Shown piece after piece: positions 51,358 through 59,521 of a DNA stretch of 64,000 nucleotides. The number at the start of each line of letters is the position of its first letter. Positions within the stretch are counted from its first letter, which is position 1. The notes under the pieces are model-generated. The model saw only the letters and a list, made by a program, of their open reading frames with translations. It was not told the DNA's origin and did not search any database. The position numbers and the translations under genes are program-made. This stretch comes from Vampirovibrionales bacterium (GTDB taxonomy: Bacteria; Cyanobacteriota; Vampirovibrionia; Vampirovibrionales; Vampirovibrionaceae): positions 1,054,001 through 1,118,000 of the forward strand of contig JADJRF010000005.1 in assembly GCA_016712355.1 (NCBI GenBank), read 5' to 3'.

Positions 51358-53013
51358 TTAGGCGAGATCAAGCGCCAGACGCACCAGGGTTTTGACGCCG
51401 ATGCCGGTGGCTTTTTCGTCGGGCGTCATATCCGCGCCGGCGATGTCGAAATGCGCCAGCGGCAACCCGTCTGGCGCGCCGCTCATGACAAAGGCGGCGG
51501 CGGTCTGCGCGCCGCGTCCGGTGGTTTTTTGGGTGTTGCGGATATCCGCGCCGTCGAGCTTGCTCTTGATGTCGTCAAAATCACTCTCATCTACTATCAG
51601 GCGCTGAACCGGATCGCCCACGGCGGCGGCGGCCCGCGCGACCTGATCGCCGAAGCCTGAGCTGTTGGCGGCGTCATTGGTCATCAGCGCCATCCGCATC
51701 CCCACGGCCTGCGACGCCGAACCGGTGAGCGTGGCGATTGTGACCATGCGCGTCGGTTTTTCGCGTGCGGCCAGCGTCACGGCGTCAATCAGCGTCAGGC
51801 GGCCTTCTGCGTCCGTGTGGCGGATTTCCACCTTTTTACCGCAGCTGGTCGAGACGATGGCGTCTGGAATCATCGCGCCGCTGTCGATTTTATTGGGCGT
51901 TGCTGGCAGATACGCCGTCACTGTGACCGGGGCCTGAAGGTCCGCCAGAGCGCCGATGGCGGCCAGCACGCTGGCGCCGCCGGTCATATCGCCTTTCATT
52001 GTACACATCCCGTTGCCGGGTTTGACTTGATAACCGCCCGTATCAAAAATAACGCTCTTCCCCACCAGCGCCAGTTGTGGCGGGTCGCCGCCGGCCGTCT
52101 TAACAACTTCTGCGTTCGCTTTCTCTTTCCCTTTGCCTTTGATTTGAGCGGCGCCGGGGCGATAAGAAACGCGGATCCAGCGCGGGGGATCGCTGACGAG
52201 CGAGCCGCGCGCGACCTCAAAAAAGCAGGGCATTTCCCGCTCAATCCAGGCGGGATCCGATTCAATGGCCACAGTGACGCCGGGGCGCTTGCCCAAGGCC
52301 AGCGCCTCATCAACCAGCGTTTGCGTGGATTTCAAATTCGACGGGCGATTGACGAGATCCTTGACCCGGCTGCGCGCCTTGGCCAGCGCAATGCCTTCGG
52401 CCAGCGCCTGACGATCGGACGCCTTGGGCGCAGACGTCAGCACCAGTGACACATTTTGAGGCGCCGGCCCCGGCTCTTTGGCTTCTTCCGACCGATAGGT
52501 CGCCGAAAACGCTGCGTCAACGAGCTGCATCAGCGCCTGATCGGCGTTAAAAGGCAGGGATTTGGAAGCGGCTGTCAAATCCGGCGCGCCGATGGCCAGG
52601 GTCTCCAGATTCTTTAATTCCAGATGGGGGTTTATCGCTTTGATTACGGCGGATTCCAGCTTGCCGAGCGTCAGCTTGTCGACTTCGCCCAGTCCGACCA
52701 GCGTGACGCGTCGGGCGGGCAGACGATCGCCGGGCGTTTTACGAAACGTCAGCGTGGCGCCGCATGCGCCGGAAAACTTCTCTTCCGCCGCCGTGGCGCT
52801 GATCATTCCTTGCAGGGCTTTATCCAGTGCGCCCAGAGCGCGTGGCAGTTGAAACGCGCTGGCCGAATCTGTGGATTTCTTGCCTGATTTTGCTTTGGCG
52901 TCCGGCTTCTGGGCCGGTTCAACGGTTTTCCAGACGGGAATGACCAGCGCGTCGGCGCTCAGCGTCTCCCACGGGCCTGTGGTCACGGTAAACGTCATGT
53001 CAGGCGAACCCAT
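51358..53013 (-). CDS. pepA: Leucyl aminopeptidase (M17 family)
   Basis: Dinuclear-metal aminopeptidase, 551 residues (slightly long). Motifs: GKSVIFDTGGYQVKPG with the catalytic Lys region, MKGDMTGGASVL, and HTDAEGRLTLIDAV (the family usually has NTDAEGRL, so His replaces Asn). The metal ligands Asp and Glu are all present, so activity is expected. A Lys-rich insert lies near 30-50 and another near 300 (KGKGKEKANAEV). AAAGGAGAG upstream of the ATG is a strong SD. It acts in peptide turnover and is not obviously linked to the neighbours. Confidence 0.93.
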   Translation of the reverse strand: MGSPDMTFTVTTGPWETLSADALVIPVWKTVEPAQKPDAKAKSGKKSTDSASAFQLPRALGALDKALQGMISATAAEEKFSGACGATLTFRKTPGDRLPARRVTLVGLGEVDKLTLGKLESAVIKAINPHLELKNLETLAIGAPDLTAASKSLPFNADQALMQLVDAAFSATYRSEEAKEPGPAPQNVSLVLTSAPKASDRQALAEGIALAKARSRVKDLVNRPSNLKSTQTLVDEALALGKRPGVTVAIESDPAWIEREMPCFFEVARGSLVSDPPRWIRVSYRPGAAQIKGKGKEKANAEVVKTAGGDPPQLALVGKSVIFDTGGYQVKPGNGMCTMKGDMTGGASVLAAIGALADLQAPVTVTAYLPATPNKIDSGAMIPDAIVSTSCGKKVEIRHTDAEGRLTLIDAVTLAAREKPTRMVTIATLTGSASQAVGMRMALMTNDAANSSGFGDQVARAAAAVGDPVQRLIVDESDFDDIKSKLDGADIRNTQKTTGRGAQTAAAFVMSGAPDGLPLAHFDIAGADMTPDEKATGIGVKTLVRLALDLA

Positions 53014-53071
53014 TGCGTCTCTCTCCTTTGGCTGTCGGGGTGCGCCTGCTATTGTAACGCGCTGTGCGGCG

Positions 53072-53902
53072 CTAGGCTAGTTGCGAGTATGAAGGAGCGG
53101 GAGAGGATCCGGGTTGTGGATTCATAAATGGAGGAGCCGCCGGAAAATTATTGGGCATAAAGGCGCTCGCCCTGCGGTATTGAATCGTTCGCAGGACGCG
53201 ATCCGCCAGCGGCACGCCCGCAGGGAGAAACGGGATGCGATGATCGATCGTCTCGGGCGGGAGATCGCCGTATTTCTCGATGATGCGCGCAACGAGCGCC
53301 CGCTTGCTGGGGTCGGCGTCAAAAAACAGCTTTTCGTAAAGGGCGACGCCGTCGGTAATCAGCCGCGATTGTGAGCAACTCTGCGCATAGCCCGGGACAG
53401 TTGCCATGTGATAGCGATGCGCCAGGGTATTCAGCGCCAGACAGTTGATTTCTTCTTGCAGGGACGCCTGTCCGTCGCCTTGGCGCGCCACATGGCCGGT
53501 TTCGTGATACAGCGCTTCTGAAATCGCCCGCAGCATATGCGGCGACTCATCGCCCTGATATTTCTGATTGATGATGACCTTGTTCTCTTCCGCCCGCCAT
53601 TCGGCATGGGCTTTGCTGTCGCCCATATCGCCGTAAGCGATGCGGCATCCGCGCGCCATAAGCGTTTGCAGGGCTTGTGCGCCGTCCTGAAAAATAATAT
53701 CCACGCCCAATGCGCGCATGTAGGGCTCGTCCTGCGGCAGATGGCGGATTTGCGCCATCATCGCGAGCGCGGCGCGAATGGCGGGAGGCGTCGGGTCCAG
53801 TGAGACCGTCTGCGCAGACGACATTGGCATCGTCATCGGCGTCGAGAATGCGCCGGGGGGGCCATACGCAAGCGGACGCCACGCGGGCGACGACAGGCTC
53901 AT
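53072..53902 (-). CDS. Putative zinc metallopeptidase (HExxH), unknown family
   Basis: 276 residues. It carries ALYHETGHVARQ, an HExxH zinc motif at residues 133-137, with Glu150/Glu151 13-14 residues on (SLQEEINCLAL), which fits the third ligand of gluzincin-type enzymes. The N- and C-termini are Pro/Met-rich and likely disordered (PMTMPMSSAQ; PPFMNPQPGSSPAP). No signal peptide is clear. Unknown substrate. The start has GGAG and AGGATG upstream. Confidence 0.65.
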   Translation of the reverse strand: MSLSSPAWRPLAYGPPGAFSTPMTMPMSSAQTVSLDPTPPAIRAALAMMAQIRHLPQDEPYMRALGVDIIFQDGAQALQTLMARGCRIAYGDMGDSKAHAEWRAEENKVIINQKYQGDESPHMLRAISEALYHETGHVARQGDGQASLQEEINCLALNTLAHRYHMATVPGYAQSCSQSRLITDGVALYEKLFFDADPSKRALVARIIEKYGDLPPETIDHRIPFLPAGVPLADRVLRTIQYRRASAFMPNNFPAAPPFMNPQPGSSPAPSYSQLA

Positions 53903-54065
53903 CGCATCCTAAACTCCATGGATAGCAGGGATAAAGCGTCGGCTTGAGACATGGCAATGGGTCCTCTTGCCAGAAGAAAAACCGGACCCTGCGATTTGTT
54001 GCGATGTGCCGCACCCGCCGGCGTAATAAAGCTCCTTTCAAGAGGCGTCTCTCAAGAAGTCTTCC

Positions 54066-54542
54066 TTAGGGCAGTGATACCCATCGCCGCATCAGAAGAC
54101 GCGTTTTCTCCAGACGGCTTTCGCAGGCCAGCAGGTAATACGATCCGCGCCGTCGCTCCAGCCAGACGCTGACCCGCGCAGGGGTGTCGGCGGACAGGCG
54201 CGCGTCTGGCGCAATCTGGGACAGCGAAGCCCCTTGCCATGACTTCCGCCCGCCGCGAGAAAACGCGATATCAGCTTCTTGCGGCGACGCGCTGGCCAGA
54301 AAAGCCCGTAACCGCTCAGCGCTGCGGGTGAAAGCAAGTTCTGCGTTCTGGCGGGCGATGACGTGGGCCTGAGCCAGCACAGCTTCTTCGCCCAGGCCGC
54401 GCGTCAGCGTCACGCTCAGCACGATTACTTCCAGACTGAGCGTCGCTGTCAGCAGCAGCGTAATTAACAGCGTCGAGCCGCGGGCGGCGCGATGCCTGCG
54501 ATGTTTTTGGCCCGACAAATCTGAAAACCGCATGGCCGTCAC
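54066..54542 (-). CDS. PilX-like pilus/secretion minor pilin candidate
   Basis: 158 residues. A basic N-terminus (KHRRHRAARG) is followed by STLLITLLLTATLSLEVIVLSV, the Gly/hydrophobic pattern of type IV pilus minor pilins such as PilX, with a Glu later in the helix than in classical pilins. The rest is polar. GTG start at 54542 with AGGAG upstream, or ATG at 54533. No other pilus gene is near, so the assignment is tentative. Confidence 0.5.
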   Translation of the reverse strand: MTAMRFSDLSGQKHRRHRAARGSTLLITLLLTATLSLEVIVLSVTLTRGLGEEAVLAQAHVIARQNAELAFTRSAERLRAFLASASPQEADIAFSRGGRKSWQGASLSQIAPDARLSADTPARVSVWLERRRGSYYLLACESRLEKTRLLMRRWVSLP

Positions 54543-54982
54543 CCGACCGCGTCTCCTGCCAACGCTATGAATGCTATCTTACCCGTGCGCGGTGCGAATC
54601 GGGAAGCGGGTCGGGCCAATCTATTTAACGCACACCAGTCGGGGGATAACGCCCAGCTCGCGTTGAAGCGCCCTGGCCCGAGTTTGCGCCAGCGCGCGGC
54701 GTTTTTCAGCGCCTTTAATTACAAAATGAATCGCAAAGACCGTGTTTCGGGCAGGTTGTCGTTGCGAGGCGCGCATCGGGCGAACTCCTGTTGAGGGGGA
54801 CATAAGCGGTATCGGCGAAACTCTGGAAAGCTTTAGGGCAATCGGATCGCCGTCGGCGGGCCGCTCGGGCGAGACGTCTGCGCAGACGCGTTCCTTGCCT
54901 GACGACGCGTTTGCGCATACACTGGTAAGCGTCGCCGACGGAGTTGCGACGATGTCGACGGTATGTTCTGGAGTCTTCAGCG
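54543..54982. other. Intergenic region with little clear content
   Basis: About 440 bases between the pilin-like gene and the small membrane peptide. Only one low-confidence short frame (54621-54776, minus) with a good SD was found, and no clear promoter or terminator. Confidence 0.4.
54621..54776 (-). CDS. Possible small basic protein, 51 residues
   Basis: ATG at 54776 with AGGAG 8 nt upstream. The product (ending RALQRELGVIPRLVCVK) is Arg/Ala-rich and helical. No known family, and the frame is short, so chance is not excluded. Confidence 0.35.
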   Translation of the reverse strand: MRASQRQPARNTVFAIHFVIKGAEKRRALAQTRARALQRELGVIPRLVCVK

Positions 54983-55078
54983 ATGATCGCGTTTTTTCGA
55001 CACAACGCCCGCTGGATTGCGCTGCTGGCGCTGGCGGTTTCCGTAACATTCTTCGTATTGGCCGGGGTTCGCTGGTAG
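54983..55078 (+). CDS. Small single-span membrane peptide, 31 residues
   Basis: ATG at 54983 with GGAG about 9 nt upstream. The product is a short basic N-terminus (IAFFRHNARW) followed by one hydrophobic span (IALLALAVSVTFFVLAGV) and a short tail. It lies 39 nt before the M23 peptidase gene and may form one transcript with it. Too short for the usual gene callers. Role unknown; small membrane peptides often stabilise or regulate envelope complexes. Confidence 0.5.
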   Translation: MIAFFRHNARWIALLALAVSVTFFVLAGVRW

Positions 55079-55117
55079 GGCGCGGTAAGATAAGGATAGC
55101 GGGCGAGATTGCGGCGT

Positions 55118-56335
55118 ATGCGGCGAGTTTTTGAGAGTCGGTGTCAGCCTCAGTACTGGATGGCGGCGGCGTTGGCGGCTGTTCTGTTATTGGCGGGGCC
55201 GACGACCCTTGCGCCCACGATCGGGGAATCGCCCGTATGGGCTGCGCCCGGCGATCCGGGCATTCAGGGGCTGCGCTCGAAGAGCCGATCGATTGATGTG
55301 CGCCGTCGGGCTTTGCGCCAGATGAAACGTCAGAAGCTCAATGCTGCGCGGCAAATGACCTCGCAGATCGTCACCAATCAAATGAAGCTCGATCGCGCAC
55401 GACGTGACTTGTATTTTCAGCAGGATCGCTTTGTCAAAACGCGCTCGCTGATTGGCGACCTGTCGTCGAATATTGATCAGAGCATGGGCCGCACCGCCCG
55501 CCTCAGTACGGACGCCGGTCAGCGTCTGCGCGCCATTTATACCGGCAGTCGCGTCAATATGATGGAAATGATTCTGGATTCTCGTAATCTTTCGACGTTG
55601 ATGGATCGTCTGTATTACAAAAAACGTCTGGTTCAGCACGATAAAAAAGTGCTGAGTTCCTTGAAACGACAAACCGATCGCCTGCGTCAGCAGCGTCAGC
55701 AGCTCGCCAATCAGCGCAGCTATATTAGCCAGACGATTGAGAATATTCAGGGCCTTCAGGATACGATCCATAACCGTCTGGTACATGATAAGCAGTTGCG
55801 GGCGCGTTATTTTCAGGATGCGCGCTATTATGAAGACGCTGAAAATCAGCTACTGTCCGAATCGCGCCATCTCGAAAGCGAAATTCGTCGCCTGACCGCG
55901 CTGGCTGCCTCGCGTAAAGGCGCGTCAGTCAAAAGCACGGGGATTTTCTCGTGGCCTCTCATGGGGAAAATCACATCATACTTTGGCTATCGTATTCACC
56001 CCATTTTTCGTACGTCTAAAATGCACACGGGGCTGGATATTTCTCGTCCGATGGGAACCCCTGTACGCTCTGCCGATAGCGGCAACGTGCTGTTCAGCGG
56101 CTGGCGCGGCGGCTACGGTAAAGTGGTAATGATTAACCATGGCAGCGGCCGCGGGGCGAATCTGGTGACGCTGTATGGCCACTTGTCGCGCATTTCGGTG
56201 GGCGGCGGCGCGGCGGTCGATAAAGGCCAGGTGGTCGGCGCAGTGGGCTCGACCGGTTACTCGACCGGTCCGCACTTGCATTTTGAGATTCGCGAAAACG
56301 GCCGTCCCGTTAATCCGCTGGGGTACTTGCGCTGA
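55118..56335 (+). CDS. Peptidoglycan hydrolase activator/endopeptidase, EnvC/NlpD-like (M23)
   Basis: About 405 residues; start taken at the ATG at 55118 (a TTG at 55109 is open too). Signal peptide (YWMAAALAAVLLLAGP), then a long coiled coil (about 60-250, for example DRLYYKKRLVQHDKKVLSSL). The C-terminal M23/LytM domain (about 275-405) has YFGYRIHPIF, HTGLDISRPMGTP (zinc His and Asp), YGHLSRI, and TGPHLHFEIREN. All metal ligands are present, so it may be an active endopeptidase rather than a pure activator. Role in daughter-cell separation is likely. Confidence 0.88.
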   Translation: MRRVFESRCQPQYWMAAALAAVLLLAGPTTLAPTIGESPVWAAPGDPGIQGLRSKSRSIDVRRRALRQMKRQKLNAARQMTSQIVTNQMKLDRARRDLYFQQDRFVKTRSLIGDLSSNIDQSMGRTARLSTDAGQRLRAIYTGSRVNMMEMILDSRNLSTLMDRLYYKKRLVQHDKKVLSSLKRQTDRLRQQRQQLANQRSYISQTIENIQGLQDTIHNRLVHDKQLRARYFQDARYYEDAENQLLSESRHLESEIRRLTALAASRKGASVKSTGIFSWPLMGKITSYFGYRIHPIFRTSKMHTGLDISRPMGTPVRSADSGNVLFSGWRGGYGKVVMINHGSGRGANLVTLYGHLSRISVGGGAAVDKGQVVGAVGSTGYSTGPHLHFEIRENGRPVNPLGYLR

Positions 56336-57885
56336 GCGTCTGGCGCAGGCGTTTCAATGCGAGGCGCGCGGGCCTCGGTCTTTTTGCGCTTCTGCTGGCC
56401 AGCGGGACGTGGGTCGCCTTGCAGGCGGGGGCTGCCATCGGTTCGGACGCCGAGCAAGGACTGTTTGCCTGGCATCATCAGCGGTACGCGTTGGCTATTC
56501 AGGCGTTTCGCCAGTCGTTGGCGCTGAATCCCAATCAGCCGCTGATTCGCTATTATCTGGCGGACGCCTTTGTTAAGACGCGGCGCAAACGAGAAGCCCA
56601 GCTTCAGTATCAACGTATTCTGGCGGATGCGCCCGATTCGCAGGCGGCGCGTCTGGCGCGGCAGGCCCTCTTGAAACTCGAATCGCCGCTGACGACCCGC
56701 GCGCCGGTCTCTCAAAGCAAACGCCCGAACGCCAAATCCTCAAAACGCGCCATCGCCTCAGGTCCAGACGCGCTGACGGATTTACCCCCGGTGAATGGCG
56801 ACGATTATCTGGGCGAGATTGCCGAAAATGGTCGTCTGGTGCGCTGGTCGACGTTGCAACAGCCGGTGTTGGTCTATATCGATCGCAGCCCTGCGGGCGT
56901 GCGTAATTTTCAACCCGCGTTTGTCGCCAGCGTATCGAAAGCGCTAAACATCTGGATGCAGGCCCTCAATAATCGCCTGCGCTATGAAATGACCGATTCG
57001 CTTGAGGAAGCCGATATTCGCGTCCTGTGGGTGAATACGATTGACGGCAAGGGGCAAAGCACCGAGACCGGCACGTCCTATCATGCGGGCGTCACGATCC
57101 CCGAAATTCGCGATCGCCAGTTGCGCGCCATGGAGATTCGCATGGCGACGTTTGATATCCGCGGACGGCCGCAGGGCGCCCGGCATATCGAAGCCGTTAT
57201 GTTGCACGAAATGGGCCATGCGTTGGGTCTGCTGGGCCACAGTGACAATCTCGACGACGTAATGTTCGGTCAGAATCAGTTGCGTTTTTCGCTGTCCAGA
57301 CGCGACGTCAATACGCTGGCGCGTTTGTACGGGGAGTTGGCCGATATTACCAGCCTGCCGCCTTCTCCTGAAGAAGACCCCCAATTTGCCGAACGCGTGG
57401 ATGCGCGTCTCGATGAGCAAATCGCCAAACAGGAATCGCTGGCGGGCGCCAAAGGCGACAATCTATCGCTGGTGAATCTTGGGAACGCCTATTTCGCCAA
57501 GGGGAAAGCGCTTGTCGAGCAGGCCAAGAAGACCGAAGGCGTTGGCGCGCCACTGCCGCCAAAAGCCGCCGAGTGGTTTAACAAGGCGCTGAAAGTGATT
57601 TCCGACGGCATCGCCCTCGATACGCGCGCGCCCTTTGGCTACTACAACCGCGCTGTCATCTATCAGGAATTGCGTCAGGACGACGCCGCGCTCACAGATC
57701 TGGGCACGGCCCTGAAACTCGATCCCAACGACGCCAAGCTGTATCGCGAAAAAGCCTGGGTGCTGGCCAAGCTCAAGCAGAAGCCTGAGGCGCGCGCCGC
57801 TCTGAACGTTTATCTGGCGCGCGAGCCGCATAAGGCGGAATCCGCCGAAGTGCGTCGCATTCAGAATCTATTGGCGGCGCCCTAA
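56332..57885 (+). CDS. Exported TPR protein with matrixin-type metallopeptidase domain
   Basis: About 517 residues if started at the CTG at 56332, overlapping the previous stop (CTGA). Only this start gives a signal peptide (RRAGLGLFALLLASGTWVALQAG). A TTG at 56419 would cut it. After the signal, a TPR region (residues about 40-110), then a metzincin-like zinc motif in LHEMGHALGLLGHSDN with a Met in DDVMFG as possible Met-turn, then more TPR units at the C-terminus (AAEWFNKALKVISDGIAL; ALTDLGTALKLDPNDAKLY). Likely periplasmic; substrate unknown. Cotranscribed with the M23 gene. Confidence 0.75.
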   Translation: MSVWRRRFNARRAGLGLFALLLASGTWVALQAGAAIGSDAEQGLFAWHHQRYALAIQAFRQSLALNPNQPLIRYYLADAFVKTRRKREAQLQYQRILADAPDSQAARLARQALLKLESPLTTRAPVSQSKRPNAKSSKRAIASGPDALTDLPPVNGDDYLGEIAENGRLVRWSTLQQPVLVYIDRSPAGVRNFQPAFVASVSKALNIWMQALNNRLRYEMTDSLEEADIRVLWVNTIDGKGQSTETGTSYHAGVTIPEIRDRQLRAMEIRMATFDIRGRPQGARHIEAVMLHEMGHALGLLGHSDNLDDVMFGQNQLRFSLSRRDVNTLARLYGELADITSLPPSPEEDPQFAERVDARLDEQIAKQESLAGAKGDNLSLVNLGNAYFAKGKALVEQAKKTEGVGAPLPPKAAEWFNKALKVISDGIALDTRAPFGYYNRAVIYQELRQDDAALTDLGTALKLDPNDAKLYREKAWVLAKLKQKPEARAALNVYLAREPHKAESAEVRRIQNLLAAP

Positions 57886-57937
57886 CCGGACGGCTTCGTT
57901 GTGCAGATACCGGGCTTCTAAACTGTCTGGTCCTGAG

Positions 57938-58132
57938 CTAGTCCCGAAAATACTTCGAAGCGCGGGCGGGCGATCGACGCTTGTTTACGCGCGCATAAAA
58001 GCGCGACAGCGCCTCATGCGCCTCGGCGCCGCAGACGCCGTCGAGATCCGCTTCCCAATGGTTTAAATGGCCGGTGGCGATCTCCTCGATCATCACAAAA
58101 GGATCTTCCCAATCACGCTGCTTGTTGCCCAA
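57938..58132 (-). CDS. Small unknown protein, about 64 residues
   Basis: Start taken at the TTG at 58132, because AAAGGAG lies 8 nt upstream; a TTG at 58174 is open but has no SD. The product is acidic to neutral, with QRDWEDPFVMIEEIATGHLNHW and a basic C-terminus (RSPARASKYFRD). No known domain. It lies convergent to the metalloprotease gene. Confidence 0.45.
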   Translation of the reverse strand: MGNKQRDWEDPFVMIEEIATGHLNHWEADLDGVCGAEAHEALSRFYARVNKRRSPARASKYFRD

Positions 58133-58213
58133 GACCAAAACTCCTTTGTTCCCAGAGGACGGGGCGCCCTGCAAGAGGTCTAGCGCTTATGTCGGATCAA
58201 TTCCCCCAAAACT

Positions 58214-58300
58214 TTAATGCTTTTTAACGCGTTGTTCCACGGCGGCGATGCGCGCCATCGCCGACTCTTGAGGCTTCAGGTCCAGGGCGGCGCGCGCGGC
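58214..58300 (-). pseudogene. Gene remnant, C-terminal fragment
   Basis: A 28-codon frame on the minus strand preceded by an in-frame stop. The product (AALDLKPQESAMARIAAVEQ, then RVKKH) looks like the end of a TPR-type helical protein. No upstream part is present, so it is probably a decayed or relocated gene end. Confidence 0.35.
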
Positions 58301-58378
58301 TCAGTGGGCGGGCGGGTCGCGTTATGGTACGGTTAAATTCTGAGCGTGCGTCAGCAATGATTACAAGAGAGAGGTCGG

Positions 58379-59521
58379 GTGGACGATTCGGGCATTGGGC
58401 TGCATGTGGGGCCCGCTTCGCAAAACGACGTCGCGTGCGTCGAGGCGCAAGCGATACGCGCCTCTCAAGCGATACGCGTCTCTATTGAAGCGCGCGAAGC
58501 CGACGCCCTGCATCCGTTTGCGGCCTTGAGCCGCGATTCTGGCGGTCGAGGTCGTCCAGAAGCCCCTTGCCCGATTCGCACGTGTTTTCAGCGCGACCGC
58601 GACCGTATTTTGCACAGCAAGGCCTTTCGTCGCCTGAAGCATAAAACCCAGGTGTTTATCTCGCCTATGGGCGATCATACGCGTACGCGCCTGACCCACA
58701 CGCTGGAAGTGGCGCAAATCGCGCGCACGCTGGCCCGCGCCCTCCAGCTGAACGAGGATCTCACAGAAGCCGTTGCTCTGGGGCATGATCTAGGGCATCC
58801 GCCGTATGGTCATAGCGGCGAGGCCGTTCTCGACGAGCTTTTTGGCGAGAAGCTTGCTGGCGATGGGTTCCGTCATGAGCGTCAGAGTCTGCGGATTGTG
58901 TCGCATCTCGAACCGCTCAATTTGTCGCGCGAAGTCTTTGACGGGATGGCTGCCCAGTCGCAGGACGCCGCCCCTGCGACGCTGGAAGCTGCGCTGGTGA
59001 AGATCGCCGATCGAATCGCGTATCTTCATCATGATGTCGAAGACGCCGTGCGCGCCGACATGATGCGCGAAGAGGATCTGCCCGTCGACGTGCGTCGCGC
59101 GCTGGGGCCGACGCGCCGTGAACGGCTCGATGCGCTCGTCCTCGATCTGGTGTGCGAAACCCGCCGCCGATTTTCGCTCAATCGCCGCGAAATTGCGCTA
59201 AGCGACGAGCGATATGAAGCCATGATGGCGCTTCGGGCCTGGATGTTTACCCATATTTATCTGGGCGCGGCGCAGCGCGAGCAGAAAACCCGTGTTCAGC
59301 GCCTGTTGAGCGGCTTGGTGGATCATTATCTGGCGCATTCTGAGCAAATCAGCGATCATATTCCGCGATACGAGGCCGATGGCGCGCTCACGCCGGCGCA
59401 CTGGCGCGTGCGAGACTACGTTGCCGGTATGACGGATCGCTACGCCCTGGAATTGTATTTGGCGCATCGCCTGCCAACGTCCGCCTCTGCCGCTCCCGTC
59501 GACGAGAGGCTGCGCTCATGA
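58379..59521 (+). CDS. dgt: dGTPase-like HD-domain phosphohydrolase
   Basis: Hydrolyses dNTPs to nucleosides and triphosphate; 380 residues. The HD motif is in GHDLGHPPYGHSGE, with the upstream FRRLKHKTQVF and TRLTHTLEVAQIARTLARAL typical of deoxyguanosinetriphosphate triphosphohydrolases, and IADRIAYLHHDVEDAV later. GTG start at 58379 with GAGAGG upstream. Overlaps dnaG by 4 nt (ATGA). The order dgt-dnaG-rpoD is known from other phyla and matches a macromolecular-synthesis operon. An N-terminal extension of about 45 residues is unusual. Confidence 0.9.
   Translation: MDDSGIGLHVGPASQNDVACVEAQAIRASQAIRVSIEAREADALHPFAALSRDSGGRGRPEAPCPIRTCFQRDRDRILHSKAFRRLKHKTQVFISPMGDHTRTRLTHTLEVAQIARTLARALQLNEDLTEAVALGHDLGHPPYGHSGEAVLDELFGEKLAGDGFRHERQSLRIVSHLEPLNLSREVFDGMAAQSQDAAPATLEAALVKIADRIAYLHHDVEDAVRADMMREEDLPVDVRRALGPTRRERLDALVLDLVCETRRRFSLNRREIALSDERYEAMMALRAWMFTHIYLGAAQREQKTRVQRLLSGLVDHYLAHSEQISDHIPRYEADGALTPAHWRVRDYVAGMTDRYALELYLAHRLPTSASAAPVDERLRS

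Noticed and set aside
52624..52887. Plus-strand frame opposite pepA
   Set aside because: Shadow of pepA with no independent support.
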